Positions 25,917 to 37,324 of a DNA stretch of 64,000 nt are shown here, one piece after another. The DNA comes from an uncultured Candidatus Binatia bacterium (GTDB lineage Bacteria > Desulfobacterota > Binatia > Bin18): NCBI GenBank assembly GCA_958296235.1, contig OY282457.1, forward strand, positions 4,459,338 to 4,523,337. The letters are read 5' to 3'. Both the position numbers and the translations under genes were made by a program. Positions within the stretch are counted from its first letter, which is position 1; every line of letters begins with the position of its first letter. The notes under the pieces were generated by a model, which was not told the origin of the DNA, did no database searches, and worked only from the letters and a program-made list of their open reading frames with translations.

Positions 25917-26783
25917 ATGCGCGACTATGTTCTCTACCACGCCCATTGTCCAGACGGCTTTGGAGCCGCCTGGGCCGCTTGGAAGCGACTAGGCGAGACG
26001 GCGACCTATGTGCCGGTCCGTCACGGTGTGCCGCCGCCGCCCCTCCCGGACTGCGCGCGCCTCTTCCTGGTTGATTTTGCCTATCCGGCAGAACAGCTCG
26101 GGCAACTGAGGCAGAGCGTCACGCATATCACCATCCTGGATCATCATAAATCGGCGCAGGCCGCGCTTGCGGATATCCGGGAGCAACCGCCCCGGTTTGC
26201 GCCTGACCGGACCCCATCAGGTCTGTTTGCGCTCTTTGATATGGACGAGTCAGGGGCAACCCTGGCGTGGCAGTATTTTCATCCCGAGACGGACTGCCCG
26301 GAACTCCTGCGCTATATTAAAGACCGGGACCTGTGGCGGCATGCCCTGCCGGGCAGTCAGGCGATCAATGCGGCCATTCGAAGCTATCCGTACGATTTTA
26401 CCCTCTGGGCGGACACATTAGCCGCGGCGGATGCTCTGCCGCAGCTCCTTGCGGACGGCGAGGCGATTCTGCGCAAACAAGCCCACGACATAGTGGAACT
26501 GCTGGCCGCAGTGATGTGGATGGAGCTTGGGGGCTACCGGATTCCCGTCGTCAATGCCACCGGGAATACCTCCGAGTTGGGGCATCGCTTATGCGAGATG
26601 TTTCCCTCGGCAGCGTTCAGCGCCAGCTATCGGGATACTGCCGAGAACCGACGGGAATGGAGCCTCCGCTCGGTGGGAGATTTCGATGTCAGTACGGTCG
26701 CCAAGCGCTACGGCGGAGGCGGACATCGGAACGCCGCCGGCTTTCAAACCGCGCGGCCGCCGTTACTCGTCAAGACTGCGTAA
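25917..26783 (+). CDS. DHH family phosphoesterase
   Basis: This 288-residue protein has the DHH-like N-terminal motifs HCPDGFGAAWAAW, LFLVDFAYP and ILDHHKSAQ, and the C-terminal DHHA1 motif GGGGHRNAAGF. These proteins are Mn-dependent phosphodiesterases or phosphatases acting on oligonucleotides or pAp. GGGAGGAG a few bases upstream supports the ATG at 25917; an in-frame ATG at 25899 would add six residues. The annotated fold is clear, but the substrate (nanoRNA, pAp or a nucleotide second messenger) is not. Confidence 0.87.
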   Translation: MRDYVLYHAHCPDGFGAAWAAWKRLGETATYVPVRHGVPPPPLPDCARLFLVDFAYPAEQLGQLRQSVTHITILDHHKSAQAALADIREQPPRFAPDRTPSGLFALFDMDESGATLAWQYFHPETDCPELLRYIKDRDLWRHALPGSQAINAAIRSYPYDFTLWADTLAAADALPQLLADGEAILRKQAHDIVELLAAVMWMELGGYRIPVVNATGNTSELGHRLCEMFPSAAFSASYRDTAENRREWSLRSVGDFDVSTVAKRYGGGGHRNAAGFQTARPPLLVKTA

Positions 26784-26876
26784 GCCCAAGCAGAGAAGCG
26801 ACTGAAACGGGTCGCCCAGGCAGGGGTGTTGGGCTCCGTATTCTACGCTATAGTAGCCGGACTTGAGCCGCTGAGA

Positions 26877-28091
26877 ATGATTGAGTTCGCTATGGCCGAG
26901 CTGAAAGTCAAAATACTCAACAGCCTGCAGGATGTGGGACGGGAGGAGTGGGACAGTCTGCTCGGACAGGGCTCGCCGTTCCTCGAATGGGACTGGCTGG
27001 CGTGTCTGGAAGAGTCCAATTGCGTCCGAGCCAAAGCCGGTTGGCAGCCCCAGCATGTGGCAGTCTATGACGCAGAGCGCCTGATTGCGGCCTGCCCGAT
27101 GTATCTCAAGGGGCACAGTATGGGCGAGTTCGTCTTTGACCACGCCTGGGCTGATGCCGCCCAGCGCGCCGGGATCAATTATTATCCCAAAATTCTAGTG
27201 GCGTCCCCATTTTCGCCGGCAACGGGGGTGCGGTTTCTGACTGCGGCAGGCTCCGACCGGACGGGTTTAATTCACATCCTGGGCAGAACCCTGCGTGAGG
27301 TGTGTGAACGCAACAATCTGTCCTCGGTGCATATCAATTTCTGTTTGCCGGACGAAGCCGAAGCCCTGTCTCAGATTGGCTATCTCAAACGCCTGGGCAT
27401 TCAGTACCAATGGCTGAATCATGCCTATCAGACCTTTGACGACTATCTGGACCACTTCCGCAGTAAACGGCGCAACCAGATCAAGCGTGAAATCCGCGAG
27501 ATGGACAAGCGCGGCATCGAGGTCGAGGTGCTGAGTGGCGAGGCTATCCCGGATGAGATGTTTCCGGTCATGTTCAACCTGTACCAATCCACGGTGAACA
27601 ATCTGTACTGGGGACGCCAATACCTCCTCCCCGCGTTCTTTGACCTGCTGGCTCAACGCTTTAAGCGCAACCTGTGTTTTGTGATTGCCCGGCAGCACGG
27701 TGAGATCATCGCCGGGACCTTTAATGTCCAAAAGAGCGGGGTGTTTTATGGCCGCTATTGGGGCGTGTTGCGCGAGCAGCGGCATATGCATTTCAACGTG
27801 AGTTATTATGCGGCCATTCGGCACTGCATTGAAAATGGCTTCATTCGGTTTGAACCCGGCGCGGGAGGGGACTTCAAGCGTTTGCGTGGCTTCGACCCCC
27901 AGCCGACGGTGAGTATGCACTATTTGGCCGATTCGCGTCTCCACGAAGCGGTCAGCGACTACCTGGTCCGCGAGCGGGACCACACCGATCAATCCATAGA
28001 CTGGATGTGGGAAGAGAGCCAGCTGAAACACACCCCCGATGAGAAGAAGTTCGTCTACGGTAGCCTGAGCCGGCCCGGCGAGGGCGATTAG
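26877..28091 (+). CDS. FemAB/GNAT-like protein, DUF482 (COG3146) family
   Basis: This protein is about 404 residues long. Its N-terminal part (GQGSPFLEWDWLACLEESN) and its C-terminal acyltransferase fold (FYGRYWGVLREQRHMHFNVS, then FEPGAGGDFKRLRGFDP) match the DUF482 group of GNAT/FemAB-like proteins. The family is predicted to transfer acyl or aminoacyl groups, but no substrate is established. The start is ambiguous between ATG 26877 and ATG 26892; neither has a strong ribosome site. It stands between the DHH gene and an outer-membrane protein gene. Confidence 0.8.
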   Translation: MIEFAMAELKVKILNSLQDVGREEWDSLLGQGSPFLEWDWLACLEESNCVRAKAGWQPQHVAVYDAERLIAACPMYLKGHSMGEFVFDHAWADAAQRAGINYYPKILVASPFSPATGVRFLTAAGSDRTGLIHILGRTLREVCERNNLSSVHINFCLPDEAEALSQIGYLKRLGIQYQWLNHAYQTFDDYLDHFRSKRRNQIKREIREMDKRGIEVEVLSGEAIPDEMFPVMFNLYQSTVNNLYWGRQYLLPAFFDLLAQRFKRNLCFVIARQHGEIIAGTFNVQKSGVFYGRYWGVLREQRHMHFNVSYYAAIRHCIENGFIRFEPGAGGDFKRLRGFDPQPTVSMHYLADSRLHEAVSDYLVRERDHTDQSIDWMWEESQLKHTPDEKKFVYGSLSRPGEGD

Positions 28092-28156
28092 GCCGGCGCG
28101 TGACGCGGCGTTCATCTCCCCGCCGGGAGAGATAGAGAAGAAAGGAGCAACAGCCC

Positions 28157-29173
28157 ATGTGGCAGAGAAGAGGACAGAGCAAGGTGGTAGAGCGGAGCCT
28201 GAAAGGGGTTATCGCCGTTGCGGTGGGGGGTCTGCTGGTGTGTGTGGTCGGCGCGGCGCGTGCAGAGGAGAACCGGCGCGGGTTCTATGTCGGCCTTGAC
28301 CTGGGCATGGCGGACGCCCTGTCTTCGGACTCCTTTCTCTCGGGAATCAGTCAACCGACACGGTGCGACAGCATCCTCTGGCAAAATATTAACGTCCAGC
28401 GGCCGGCTGCTCTATCCAACGACCCCGCATGTAGCCGGCGGATCCCGAAACGGATTTATACCACCACTTTCGACCCCGGCCTCGGCTTTGCCGGTGGCGT
28501 GAGCGCCGGCTATGCGTTGAACATGGGGCTGCGCGTCGAAGCCGAGTATTTCTACCGCAATCAGTCCGGCGACTCTTCGGTCTTGCCCCCGGCGCGCGGG
28601 AATGTCGTGACGCAGGCCAAGAATAAGGAGTGGAGCGCGCCGCCGTCCGCGCGCCTGTCCGACTCCCACGGCCACCATGTCTTCTTGAACGCGTATTACG
28701 ATTTTCTGAACGACTCGCGCTGGACGCCCTATCTGGGCGCGGGGGTCGGTTGGTCGCACGTCCGCGCCCAATACCGGAACCTCTTCAGGCGCATCTCGAT
28801 TGATGACGGATACGAGGACGTGTTTCGAGAGGTCAACCAGGAGTACTTGGACGACTTCGGAAGCGACCTTCACATTACGGACATAGCCGGCCAGGCCGCG
28901 GGCACAGTCAGTTCGCTGGACAGCGGAATCAGCGATAATCTTTTCGGCTTCCAGTTTCTGGCCGGCCTGGACTACGCCCTGACGGAAAGAATATCGCTTG
29001 GGGTGAAGGCGCGCTGGGCGCGGTTCGAGTCCATGAGCGACAACGCCGTATGGGATCAGGTCCGCAACCACGCCCCGGTCCTGGCGGACGGTGTGACGCC
29101 GTACCGCGTCAAGGTGAATCTGGACCATCTCGAATTCTGGGCGGTCACCTTTGGCGCGAAATACCGTTTCTGA
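28157..29173 (+). CDS. Outer-membrane beta-barrel protein (opacity/OmpW-like)
   Basis: This 338-residue protein has a signal peptide to about residue 36 (GVIAVAVGGLLVCVVGAARA, then EEN). Amphipathic strands follow: GFYVGLDLGMADAL, AGGVSAGYALNMGLRVEAEY, HVFLNAYYDF and WTPYLGAGVGWSHV. It ends in phenylalanine (GAKYRF), the usual barrel-assembly signal. AAAGGAGC precedes the ATG. It probably forms an eight-stranded surface barrel; ligand or role is unknown. Long loops between strands 1-2 and 5-6 carry most of the extra length. Confidence 0.83.
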   Translation: MWQRRGQSKVVERSLKGVIAVAVGGLLVCVVGAARAEENRRGFYVGLDLGMADALSSDSFLSGISQPTRCDSILWQNINVQRPAALSNDPACSRRIPKRIYTTTFDPGLGFAGGVSAGYALNMGLRVEAEYFYRNQSGDSSVLPPARGNVVTQAKNKEWSAPPSARLSDSHGHHVFLNAYYDFLNDSRWTPYLGAGVGWSHVRAQYRNLFRRISIDDGYEDVFREVNQEYLDDFGSDLHITDIAGQAAGTVSSLDSGISDNLFGFQFLAGLDYALTERISLGVKARWARFESMSDNAVWDQVRNHAPVLADGVTPYRVKVNLDHLEFWAVTFGAKYRF

Positions 29174-29180
29174 CGATGCG

Positions 29181-29209
29181 TTGACAGTCAGGGGCACGCA
29201 GCATAGCAT
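29181..29209 (+). promoter_or_regulatory. Predicted sigma70-type promoter of thiC
   Basis: TTGACA (29181-29186) is followed after 17 bases by TAGCAT (29204-29209), four of six matches to the -10 consensus. Transcription would start near 29216, just before the TPP riboswitch, as expected for a riboswitch leader. Confidence 0.5.
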
Positions 29210-29232
29210 AATCCCTGGCTACTATTGACCTG

Positions 29233-29325
29233 TCGGGGGAGCTGAGGTTTCGGCTGAGAGGATGCACGCCTCCAAGCGTGCGTTGACCCCTGGAACCTGA
29301 TCTGGGTAATGCCAGCGAAGGGAGC
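29233..29325 (+). promoter_or_regulatory. TPP (THI element) riboswitch upstream of thiC
   Basis: The conserved CTGAGA (29254-29259) and the block ACCTGATCTGGGTAATGCC (from 29295, continuing AGCG) are near-perfect TPP aptamer core sequences. A variable P3 arm GCACGC/GCGTGC is at 29264-29281. Binding of thiamine pyrophosphate should switch thiC off. No terminator with a U run follows the aptamer, so control is more likely at translation. Confidence 0.95.
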
Positions 29326-29328
29326 ACA

Positions 29329-29442
29329 ATGTCTCAACTGTCATTATACTTTTATACATTGTTAATGCCGCTTGTCAGGGCTGAATGCACTGCATTGCCA
29401 GGTGGTGCACTGTGTCTGAATCGGACCAACCATATGACATGA
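29329..29442 (+). CDS. Possible 37-residue leader ORF between riboswitch and thiC
   Basis: An ATG right after the aptamer (AGGGAGC upstream acts as a ribosome site and is part of the aptamer's 3' end) opens a frame of 37 codons starting MSQLSLYFYTLLMP. It stops at 29442, just before the AAAGGAGGG that serves thiC at 29455. This placement suggests that the riboswitch could gate the small ORF and that thiC is coupled to it. It could also be a chance frame; the peptide matches nothing I know. Confidence 0.4.
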   Translation: MSQLSLYFYTLLMPLVRAECTALPGGALCLNRTNHMT

Positions 29443-31829
<2,387 letters not shown>

Positions 31830-31831
31830 AG

Positions 31832-31849
31832 TCCCTGACCTCCCTGACC
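31832..31849 (-). promoter_or_regulatory. Tandem 9-bp repeat at the XRE start, possible operator
   Basis: On the minus strand GGTCAGGGA occurs twice head to tail, ending two bases before the XRE start codon, so it includes the ribosome site. Such a position would let the regulator block its own translation start or transcription. The nine-base period is close to one helical turn. Confidence 0.4.
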
Positions 31850-32009
31850 CCTCTGAATCCAAAGCGCGTTGACAGATGTAGCATACTTATGGGAGTGAGG
31901 CAAAAGCGGAGGCAGGGACGCGCACTGTGAGAGATATCACTCTTAGCGTGGTTCCCTACGGGATTCATCGGAGGAGCGGGGAGGCCTGGCAGGGAAGAAC
32001 TCTCCTCGC

Positions 32010-32037
32010 AAAAAAGAGCCCGCACTGAGGCGGGCTC
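32010..32037 (-). terminator. Rho-independent terminator of the tRNA-Val transcript
   Basis: On the minus strand GAGCCCGC and GCGGGCTC pair over a six-base loop and are followed by six T. It lies six bases beyond the end of the tRNA, as expected for a short tRNA operon. Confidence 0.85.
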
Positions 32038-32042
32038 CTGTA

Positions 32043-32116
32043 TGGTCGCACGGTGACTCGAACACCGGACCTCTTGCATGTGAGGCAAGCGCTCTAGCCT
32101 GCTGAGCTATGCGACC
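32043..32116 (-). tRNA. tRNA-Val, anticodon CAC
   Basis: The minus strand folds as a cloverleaf with acceptor arms GGTCGCA/TGCGACC and discriminator A. The anticodon arm is CTTGC/GCAAG around the loop CTCACAT, giving anticodon CAC for GUG valine codons. The T arm has GGTTCGA-like TTCGAGT. CCA is not encoded. No integrase or attachment-site duplication is seen beside it. Confidence 0.95.
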
Positions 32117-32170
32117 CTAAGCAGCTTCCCTAGCACGACAATGAGACTTGTGTAAGAGGGGGAGTCGGTA

Positions 32171-32500
32171 TCAGGAGGCGGAAGAACTCGCCGGTTGGGA
32201 CGAACTCTCACTGGTCGAAGAGGAGCTGGAACTCTTGGTGTCGCTCTTGGTCTCGCTGCTTTTGGATTCGCTGCTCTTCGCATCGTCTGAGTCGGACGAT
32301 TTCGAGCCGTTCTTGCCATAGTCGGTCATATACCAGCCGCTGCCTTTGAGGTGAAAGGAAGACCGGGAGATCAGTTTGGTGACCGTCGTCCTCTTGCCGC
32401 AGTGCGGGCACAGATAGCGTTTTAACGGTTCGTCGGTAATACGCTGGGAGACTTCAAATTCCCCATCACATTTTTTACAGGCGTATTCGTAGATCGGCAT
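32171..32500 (-). CDS. FmdB-like zinc ribbon protein
   Basis: This 109-residue protein starts [20 protein letters not shown], with Cys8, Cys11, Cys31 and Cys34 (CPHCG) forming the zinc ribbon of the FmdB/CxxC_CxxC_SSSS family. The C-terminal half is a low-complexity serine/lysine tail, a known feature of the family. Function is uncertain; family members are proposed regulators or chaperones. It is the last gene of the maf-yggS-proC-yggT run. Confidence 0.88.
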   Translation of the reverse strand: MPIYEYACKKCDGEFEVSQRITDEPLKRYLCPHCGKRTTVTKLISRSSFHLKGSGWYMTDYGKNGSKSSDSDDAKSSESKSSETKSDTKSSSSSSTSESSSQPASSSAS

Positions 32501-32592
32501 AACCGCGGGCCTCCAAATCCCTGGGGGATTATCTTACCACGGAACGCTAATCATCCGCCTATTGATTGTCAAGGCTGGAGCCGTGGCCGGGC

Positions 32593-32898
32593 TTAGCGCA
32601 ACGCCAGGGACAGATCGACGAGGCTCTGCACAAGAAAAATTTGGAGAAACTGGATAAAGAGCATGAGCAGCAGCGGCGTCAGATCAACAGCGCCGATGAC
32701 CGTTGGAAACGGCAAGAGCCGCCGCAGGGCATAGAGGACGGGGTCGGTAACAGAACAGAGAAAGCGGACAATGGGGTTATAGGGGTCTGCATTGACCCAG
32801 GACAGGACAATACGAATGACCAGGATCCAGAAATAGAGCCAGAGTAAAGAGCCCAGAATGCTGGCCACTGCTTGTAAAAGATTCCCGAGAATAAACAT
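32593..32898 (-). CDS. YggT family membrane protein
   Basis: This 101-residue protein has two strongly hydrophobic helices (LLWLYFWILVIRIVLSWV; LLLMLFIQFLQIFLVQSL) and the family motif DPYNPIVRFL between them. YggT proteins are small inner-membrane proteins linked to cell shape or osmotic stress. The ATG at 32898 is chosen because it begins the conserved domain; the open frame runs to 33000. It follows proC by 19 bases and is likely co-transcribed. Confidence 0.87.
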   Translation of the reverse strand: MFILGNLLQAVASILGSLLWLYFWILVIRIVLSWVNADPYNPIVRFLCSVTDPVLYALRRLLPFPTVIGAVDLTPLLLMLFIQFLQIFLVQSLVDLSLALR

Positions 32899-32917
32899 AG
32901 GCTTCTCTTTCCTGTCC

Positions 32918-33727
32918 TTAGCCTTGTCCGAGTTCGCGCGACCGACGCGTGGCCGCCGCAACTGCGGCGCTGACGGTCTTGGAGAAAGCGCCTGTTTCAA
33001 GGCGTTTCAGACCGGCCAAAGTTGTACCACCGGGCGAGGTGACCATTTCGCGGAGTTCCTTGGGACTCTGTTTTGTTTCCCTGAGCATGGCGACCGCGCC
33101 TTCCAGGGTTTGGAAGGTGAGGCGTTCGGCAACCGTCGGGCTGAGGCCCGCTTTGATACCGCCAGCAATCAGCGCTTCCGCGAATAAATACACATAGGCC
33201 GGCCCACTGCCGCTCAGTCCGGTCACCGGATCGAGCAGTTGCTCGTCCTGGACGGCTAGCGCATCCCCCACGCCCCGAAAGAACCTGAGGGCAAGTTTTT
33301 CGTCCGCAGCCTTCGCCCTCGTACCGCGGACGACAACCGTCATGCTTTTGCCCAGCAGGGCCGGCGTATTCGGCATGACCCGGATCACGCGGGCCTGCTC
33401 CCCCAGGCCCTTTTCCAAACGTGTCAGCGTGACGCCGGCGGCAATGGAAATAAAGCGTTTCGTCGGTGTGACCAGGGGTTGAATTTCGGCCAAGACCTGA
33501 TCGATGATTTGCGGCTTGACCGCCAGCACGATGGTCTGTGCCTGCTGCGCCACAGCACGGTTCTCCTGCGTGCCCTCGACCTGATAGCGACGTTTGATTT
33601 TGCGCAACTGGGCAGGGAGCGCATCGCTGACGATCATCTCTTGCGGGGTGTAGAGCTGGGCGTTGATGAGGCCCTTAATCAGCGCCCCGGCCATATTTCC
33701 CGCGCCAATAAACCCAACCTTTTTCAT
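32918..33727 (-). CDS. proC: Pyrroline-5-carboxylate reductase
   Basis: This 269-residue enzyme reduces pyrroline-5-carboxylate to proline using NAD(P)H. Motifs are GFIGAGNMAGALIKGL (dinucleotide binding), VIRVMPNTPALLGKS, DPVTGLSGSGPAYVYLFAEA and the terminal TSPGGTTLAGLKRLE. Length and motifs are typical. The gene sits between yggS and yggT, a conserved order across many bacteria. Confidence 0.95.
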   Translation of the reverse strand: MKKVGFIGAGNMAGALIKGLINAQLYTPQEMIVSDALPAQLRKIKRRYQVEGTQENRAVAQQAQTIVLAVKPQIIDQVLAEIQPLVTPTKRFISIAAGVTLTRLEKGLGEQARVIRVMPNTPALLGKSMTVVVRGTRAKAADEKLALRFFRGVGDALAVQDEQLLDPVTGLSGSGPAYVYLFAEALIAGGIKAGLSPTVAERLTFQTLEGAVAMLRETKQSPKELREMVTSPGGTTLAGLKRLETGAFSKTVSAAVAAATRRSRELGQG

Positions 33728-33766
33728 GCTGGTCCTTCCTCTTCTCGCCTCGTAGGGTAAGCGTTG

Positions 33767-34453
33767 TCACCGCTCGCCAAAAATAGCGCGTCCAACCCGG
33801 ACGATAGTCGCCCCCTCTTCAACGGCCACACTGAAATCCTGTGTCATACCCATCGAGAGCTCACGCAGCGGCATCCTGGCCGCTCCTAGTCTAGCATAGC
33901 GCTCCCGAAGCCGCGCCAGGGTCCGAAAATAGGGCCGCGCCTGGTTCGGGTCCGAAACTGCCGGCGGAATGGCCATCAAGCCGTCGAGCTGGAGATAAGA
34001 CAGGGCGCTTGCCCCTTCGAGCAGAGCATTGAGCGCATCCGGTCGTACTCCAGACTTGGTCTCCTCCGCGGCCAGATTCACCTCGATCAAGGCGTGCACT
34101 GTCATGCCCTGTTTTGCGCCCTGTCGGTCCAGCTCTTTGGCAAGCGAGAGGCTATCAAGGGAATGAATGAGGCGAAAAAGTGAGACGGCGACCTTGGCCT
34201 TGTTGCGCTGAAGATGACCGATGAGATGCCAGCTTGCGGGCTCTGGAATGGCGTGCATCTTGGGCTGCGCTTCCTGAACGTAGTTTTCGCCAATATCGGT
34301 TGCGCCGGCTCGTAAGGCGGCCCGGACGGCCGCGGGTCCCTTTGTCTTGGCCGCGCACACGAGCGTGACCTCAGCTGCGCGCCGCCCCGCGCGCTCGGCA
34401 GCACGCGCGATCTGCTCGGACACGCGGGCGTAATTACTGGCGATATCATTCAT
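33767..34453 (-). CDS. YggS family PLP homeostasis protein
   Basis: This 228-residue PLP-binding protein of the YggS/PROSC family maintains vitamin B6 balance. It has VTLVCAAKTKGPAAV (PLP lysine region), IGENYVQEAQPK, WHLIGHLQRNKAK and the phosphate-binding LSMGMTQDFSVAV. A GTG at 34477 overlaps the maf stop (GTGA) and would add eight residues; the ATG at 34453 is kept because the domain starts there. The gene neighbours proC, as in many genomes. Confidence 0.92.
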   Translation of the reverse strand: MNDIASNYARVSEQIARAAERAGRRAAEVTLVCAAKTKGPAAVRAALRAGATDIGENYVQEAQPKMHAIPEPASWHLIGHLQRNKAKVAVSLFRLIHSLDSLSLAKELDRQGAKQGMTVHALIEVNLAAEETKSGVRPDALNALLEGASALSYLQLDGLMAIPPAVSDPNQARPYFRTLARLRERYARLGAARMPLRELSMGMTQDFSVAVEEGATIVRVGRAIFGER

Positions 34454-34473
34454 GGTCTTTTCTGCGGTGGACG

Positions 34474-35067
34474 TCACGCTGAGAGCAGGCCCACCGCACG
34501 CAAGGCGGCTGTGACCTCATCCAGGGGCAAGCCGATAATATTGGAGTGTGAGCCGGAGACCTGAGCGATAAGGTCGCGCCCCTTGCCTTGAAAGGCATAC
34601 GCGCCGGCCTTGTCAAAGGGCTCTCCGGTGGCGAGATAGGCGGTCACCTCCGACGCTGACAGCTCCTTAAAAGTGACCTGACTGGTGACAACCTCGGCCG
34701 CGGTCGTCTTGCCGGCGGTATCCAATAAGACAAAGGCCGTCATGACCTGATGGGGGCGTCCCGAGAGGGTGGTGAGTATCTGCCGCGCGTTATCCAGGTC
34801 TGTCGGCTTGCCGAACACCTGGCCTTCCAATACGACTATGGTATCCGCGGCCAAGACCCAGAAACCCGGCTGACGCTCGGCGACTGCGCGGGCCTTTTCC
34901 GCGGCAATGCGCGCCACATAGGTCTGCGCAGTTTCCTCACGGCGACGGGTTTCCTCCGTGTGGCTGGGGATGACCCGAAACCGGAGGGAGGTTTGTTGCA
35001 ACATCTCTCGACGGCGAGGCGAGGCTGAAGCCAGGATGAGACGGGGGATAGGGTGTTCAGGTGGCAT
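34474..35067 (-). CDS. maf: Maf family nucleotide pyrophosphatase
   Basis: This 197-residue protein has the family opening LILASASPRRREML, then SHTEE and WVLAADTIVVL. Maf proteins hydrolyse non-canonical or canonical NTPs and prevent their incorporation; they also affect septum formation. The ATG at 35067 is chosen because the conserved segment follows within ten residues. It lies four bases from the LLM oxidoreductase gene and overlaps or abuts yggS downstream. Confidence 0.92.
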   Translation of the reverse strand: MPPEHPIPRLILASASPRRREMLQQTSLRFRVIPSHTEETRRREETAQTYVARIAAEKARAVAERQPGFWVLAADTIVVLEGQVFGKPTDLDNARQILTTLSGRPHQVMTAFVLLDTAGKTTAAEVVTSQVTFKELSASEVTAYLATGEPFDKAGAYAFQGKGRDLIAQVSGSHSNIIGLPLDEVTAALRAVGLLSA

Positions 35068-35071
35068 ATAC

Positions 35072-36100
35072 TCACTTGAAGTGCGGAATGACTTCCGCTC
35101 CGAATTGGCGGATGCAGGCGACAACGCGCTCTGGCGCCGGACCGAGCGGGAGCCGGAAACGCATGATAATATAGTCCGCTCCGACCACCTCTCTCCACAT
35201 CTCAAGCTGTTCTATACATTCGTCGGGCGAGCCCATGACCAGGTATTTGCTCAGCTTTTTCACCGTGAAATCCGCCTCCGACGTGAACTCTTCATTTGGT
35301 GAGAGGAGTTTCCAGCGCCAGTAGAAGAGCATCTCTTCGACCCACAGCGGCCCAAACGTGTCTTCGGCCTCTTTACGGGTGGGGGCGACCCAGCCATCCC
35401 GCATGAGCACCACTTTGGGGGAGCGACCGTGTTCTGTTGCACTCTCGCGGTACAGGGCGGCCTGGGCCTGTAAATTTGGTATGGGGTCCCAGAAGGGCAG
35501 AATGCCCCAGGCATCACCCAGCCGGCCGGCGCGTTTGATGGCCTCGGGATACGCGGCGCCAATCCACAGCGGCGGCCCTCCGGCCTGATAGGGTTTCGGG
35601 GTCAACATGACCTGGTCAAACTGAAAACGCTTACCGTGATAGGAAAATGGCGTGTGGCTGCTCCAGGCCAGACGCATGATATCGAGGCTTTCTTCAAAGC
35701 GAGAGAAGCGCTGCTTATACGGCTCGTTGAACAGCCGAAAATAGTCGGGGTGGTAGCCGAGCCCGACGCCCAATATAACCCGGCCTTTGGACATCAGGTC
35801 GATCATGGCTACATCTTCAGCCAGGTGCATGGGGTTGTAATACGGCGTTTGCAGGACAAAGGTGCCAAGATCAACCCGCTCGGTGCGGGTGGCATAGCCC
35901 GCCAGCATGACCAGGGGCGGCGGGAACATGGTCTCGGTACGGTGATGCCGCTCGGGCAGGAAGATGCCGTCAAATCCGGCCTGCTCTGCCTCAATGCCCT
36001 CGTTCAGCAACTGGTCACAGAATCGCGCGGCTGCCTCGGGCGAGGGCTCGGGCTGATTATACGGACCGCCGTGGGTGTCTGGCATATAACCGATTTTCAT
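35072..36100 (-). CDS. LLM class flavin-dependent oxidoreductase
   Basis: This 342-residue luciferase-like protein has EAEQAGFDGIFLPERHHR, TERVDLGTFVLQTPYYNP and MSKGRVILGVGLGYHPDYF, followed by PPLWIGAAYPEAIKRAGR. It would use FMN or F420 to oxidise or reduce an unknown substrate. The ATG at 36100 opens MKIGYMPDTHGG and is preferred over the frame to 36127. It follows an acyl-CoA dehydrogenase gene by 57 bases and precedes maf by four bases, so transcription may run through all of them. Confidence 0.88.
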   Translation of the reverse strand: MKIGYMPDTHGGPYNQPEPSPEAAARFCDQLLNEGIEAEQAGFDGIFLPERHHRTETMFPPPLVMLAGYATRTERVDLGTFVLQTPYYNPMHLAEDVAMIDLMSKGRVILGVGLGYHPDYFRLFNEPYKQRFSRFEESLDIMRLAWSSHTPFSYHGKRFQFDQVMLTPKPYQAGGPPLWIGAAYPEAIKRAGRLGDAWGILPFWDPIPNLQAQAALYRESATEHGRSPKVVLMRDGWVAPTRKEAEDTFGPLWVEEMLFYWRWKLLSPNEEFTSEADFTVKKLSKYLVMGSPDECIEQLEMWREVVGADYIIMRFRLPLGPAPERVVACIRQFGAEVIPHFK

Positions 36101-36157
36101 GGGGCTGGTCTCTCCTCGGAATGACAACTGGTCAGGATGTTCTATCAGCGCAGCGCG

Positions 36158-37324
36158 CTAGTACGACTTGGGCAGCCCGAGTACGTGTTCGCCTACGTAA
36201 TTCAGCACCATTTCCTGTGAGATGGGCGCGATACGAAACAGCCGTGCCTCGCGCCAATAGCGTTCCACATCGTACTCTTTGATATAGCCGTAGCCGCCGT
36301 GGGTCTGGATTGCCCGGTCGGCCGCTTCGCAGGCGGCCTCTGCGGCCATATACTTCGAGATATTGGCTTCTTTGCCGCAGGGCTGACCCTGGTCGTATAA
36401 AGAGGCGGCCTTCTGGACCATGAGTTCGGCGGTTTCCAGCTTGGCAAAGGATTCGGCCAGCGGGAATTGAATCCCCTGGTTTTTGCCAATCGGGCGTCCA
36501 AAGACCTCGCGTTCTTTGGCATACTGCACGGCTTTGTCGACCGCCCGTTTGCCCATGCCGACGCACTCGGCCGCAATCAGGATGCGCTCTGGATTAATGC
36601 CGTCAAGAATGTAATAAAAGCCCCGGCCCTCTTCGCCAATGAGATCATCCTTAGCCACATACAGGTTATCGATAAACAGCATATTGGTATCGACCGCCTT
36701 GCGCCCGAGCTTGTGGAGTTCCTGGATTTCCACGGCCTCGGGGTCGATGTCGGCAAAGAAGAGACTCATCCCCAGCGTTTTCTTTTCCACTTGATCAAAC
36801 GGGGTGGTCCGCGTCAGCAGCAGCATTTTCTTGGACTCTTGGGCCTTGGTAATAAAGACCTTCTGCCCGTTGATGAGGTATCCGTCACCGCTCCTGGTGG
36901 CAAAGGTGCTGATCTGGGTCGTATTCGTACCCGCATCCGGCTCGGTCACGGCAAACGATACATGAATATCGCCGCTGAGAATGGGGGCGAGGTATTTGTC
37001 TTTGGCTGCCTGGGTGCCGTATTTGATGAGCGGCTCCAGACCGAAGATGCCCAGATGAATGGCCGAGCAGGCCTGCGTGCCGCCGCCACACTCGGCCACC
37101 GTCTGCATGACGAGCGCCGCTTCGGTAATGCCCAGACCGGCCCCGCCGTATTCTTTAGGAATGGTGATGCCCAGCCAGCCCCCGTCGGCAATGGCTTGGT
37201 AAAACTCCCAGGGGAATTCCCCGCTCTCATCCCGCTCCCGCCAGTACTCATCTGGAAAACGGGAACACAGCGCACGGACCTGTTTGCGAATCTCTTCTTG
37301 CTCGTCCGTCAACTGAAAATCCAT
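36158..37324 (-). CDS. Acyl-CoA dehydrogenase
   Basis: This 388-residue protein shows the standard fold markers: MDFQLTDEQEEIRKQVRALC, AVTEPDAGTNTTQI, YLINGQKVFITKA and GGYGYIKEYDVERYWREARL. It oxidises acyl-CoA with FAD and ETF. It differs in length and motifs from the enzyme at 455-1753 and is closer to the medium/short-chain type. AGGAGGAT precedes the ATG. The catalytic glutamate cannot be fixed without alignment. Confidence 0.92.
   Translation of the reverse strand: MDFQLTDEQEEIRKQVRALCSRFPDEYWRERDESGEFPWEFYQAIADGGWLGITIPKEYGGAGLGITEAALVMQTVAECGGGTQACSAIHLGIFGLEPLIKYGTQAAKDKYLAPILSGDIHVSFAVTEPDAGTNTTQISTFATRSGDGYLINGQKVFITKAQESKKMLLLTRTTPFDQVEKKTLGMSLFFADIDPEAVEIQELHKLGRKAVDTNMLFIDNLYVAKDDLIGEEGRGFYYILDGINPERILIAAECVGMGKRAVDKAVQYAKEREVFGRPIGKNQGIQFPLAESFAKLETAELMVQKAASLYDQGQPCGKEANISKYMAAEAACEAADRAIQTHGGYGYIKEYDVERYWREARLFRIAPISQEMVLNYVGEHVLGLPKSY

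Noticed and set aside
32043..32116. tRNA-Val as integration site of a genomic island
   Set aside because: No integrase gene or duplicated tRNA 3' end was found near it; flanking genes are housekeeping.
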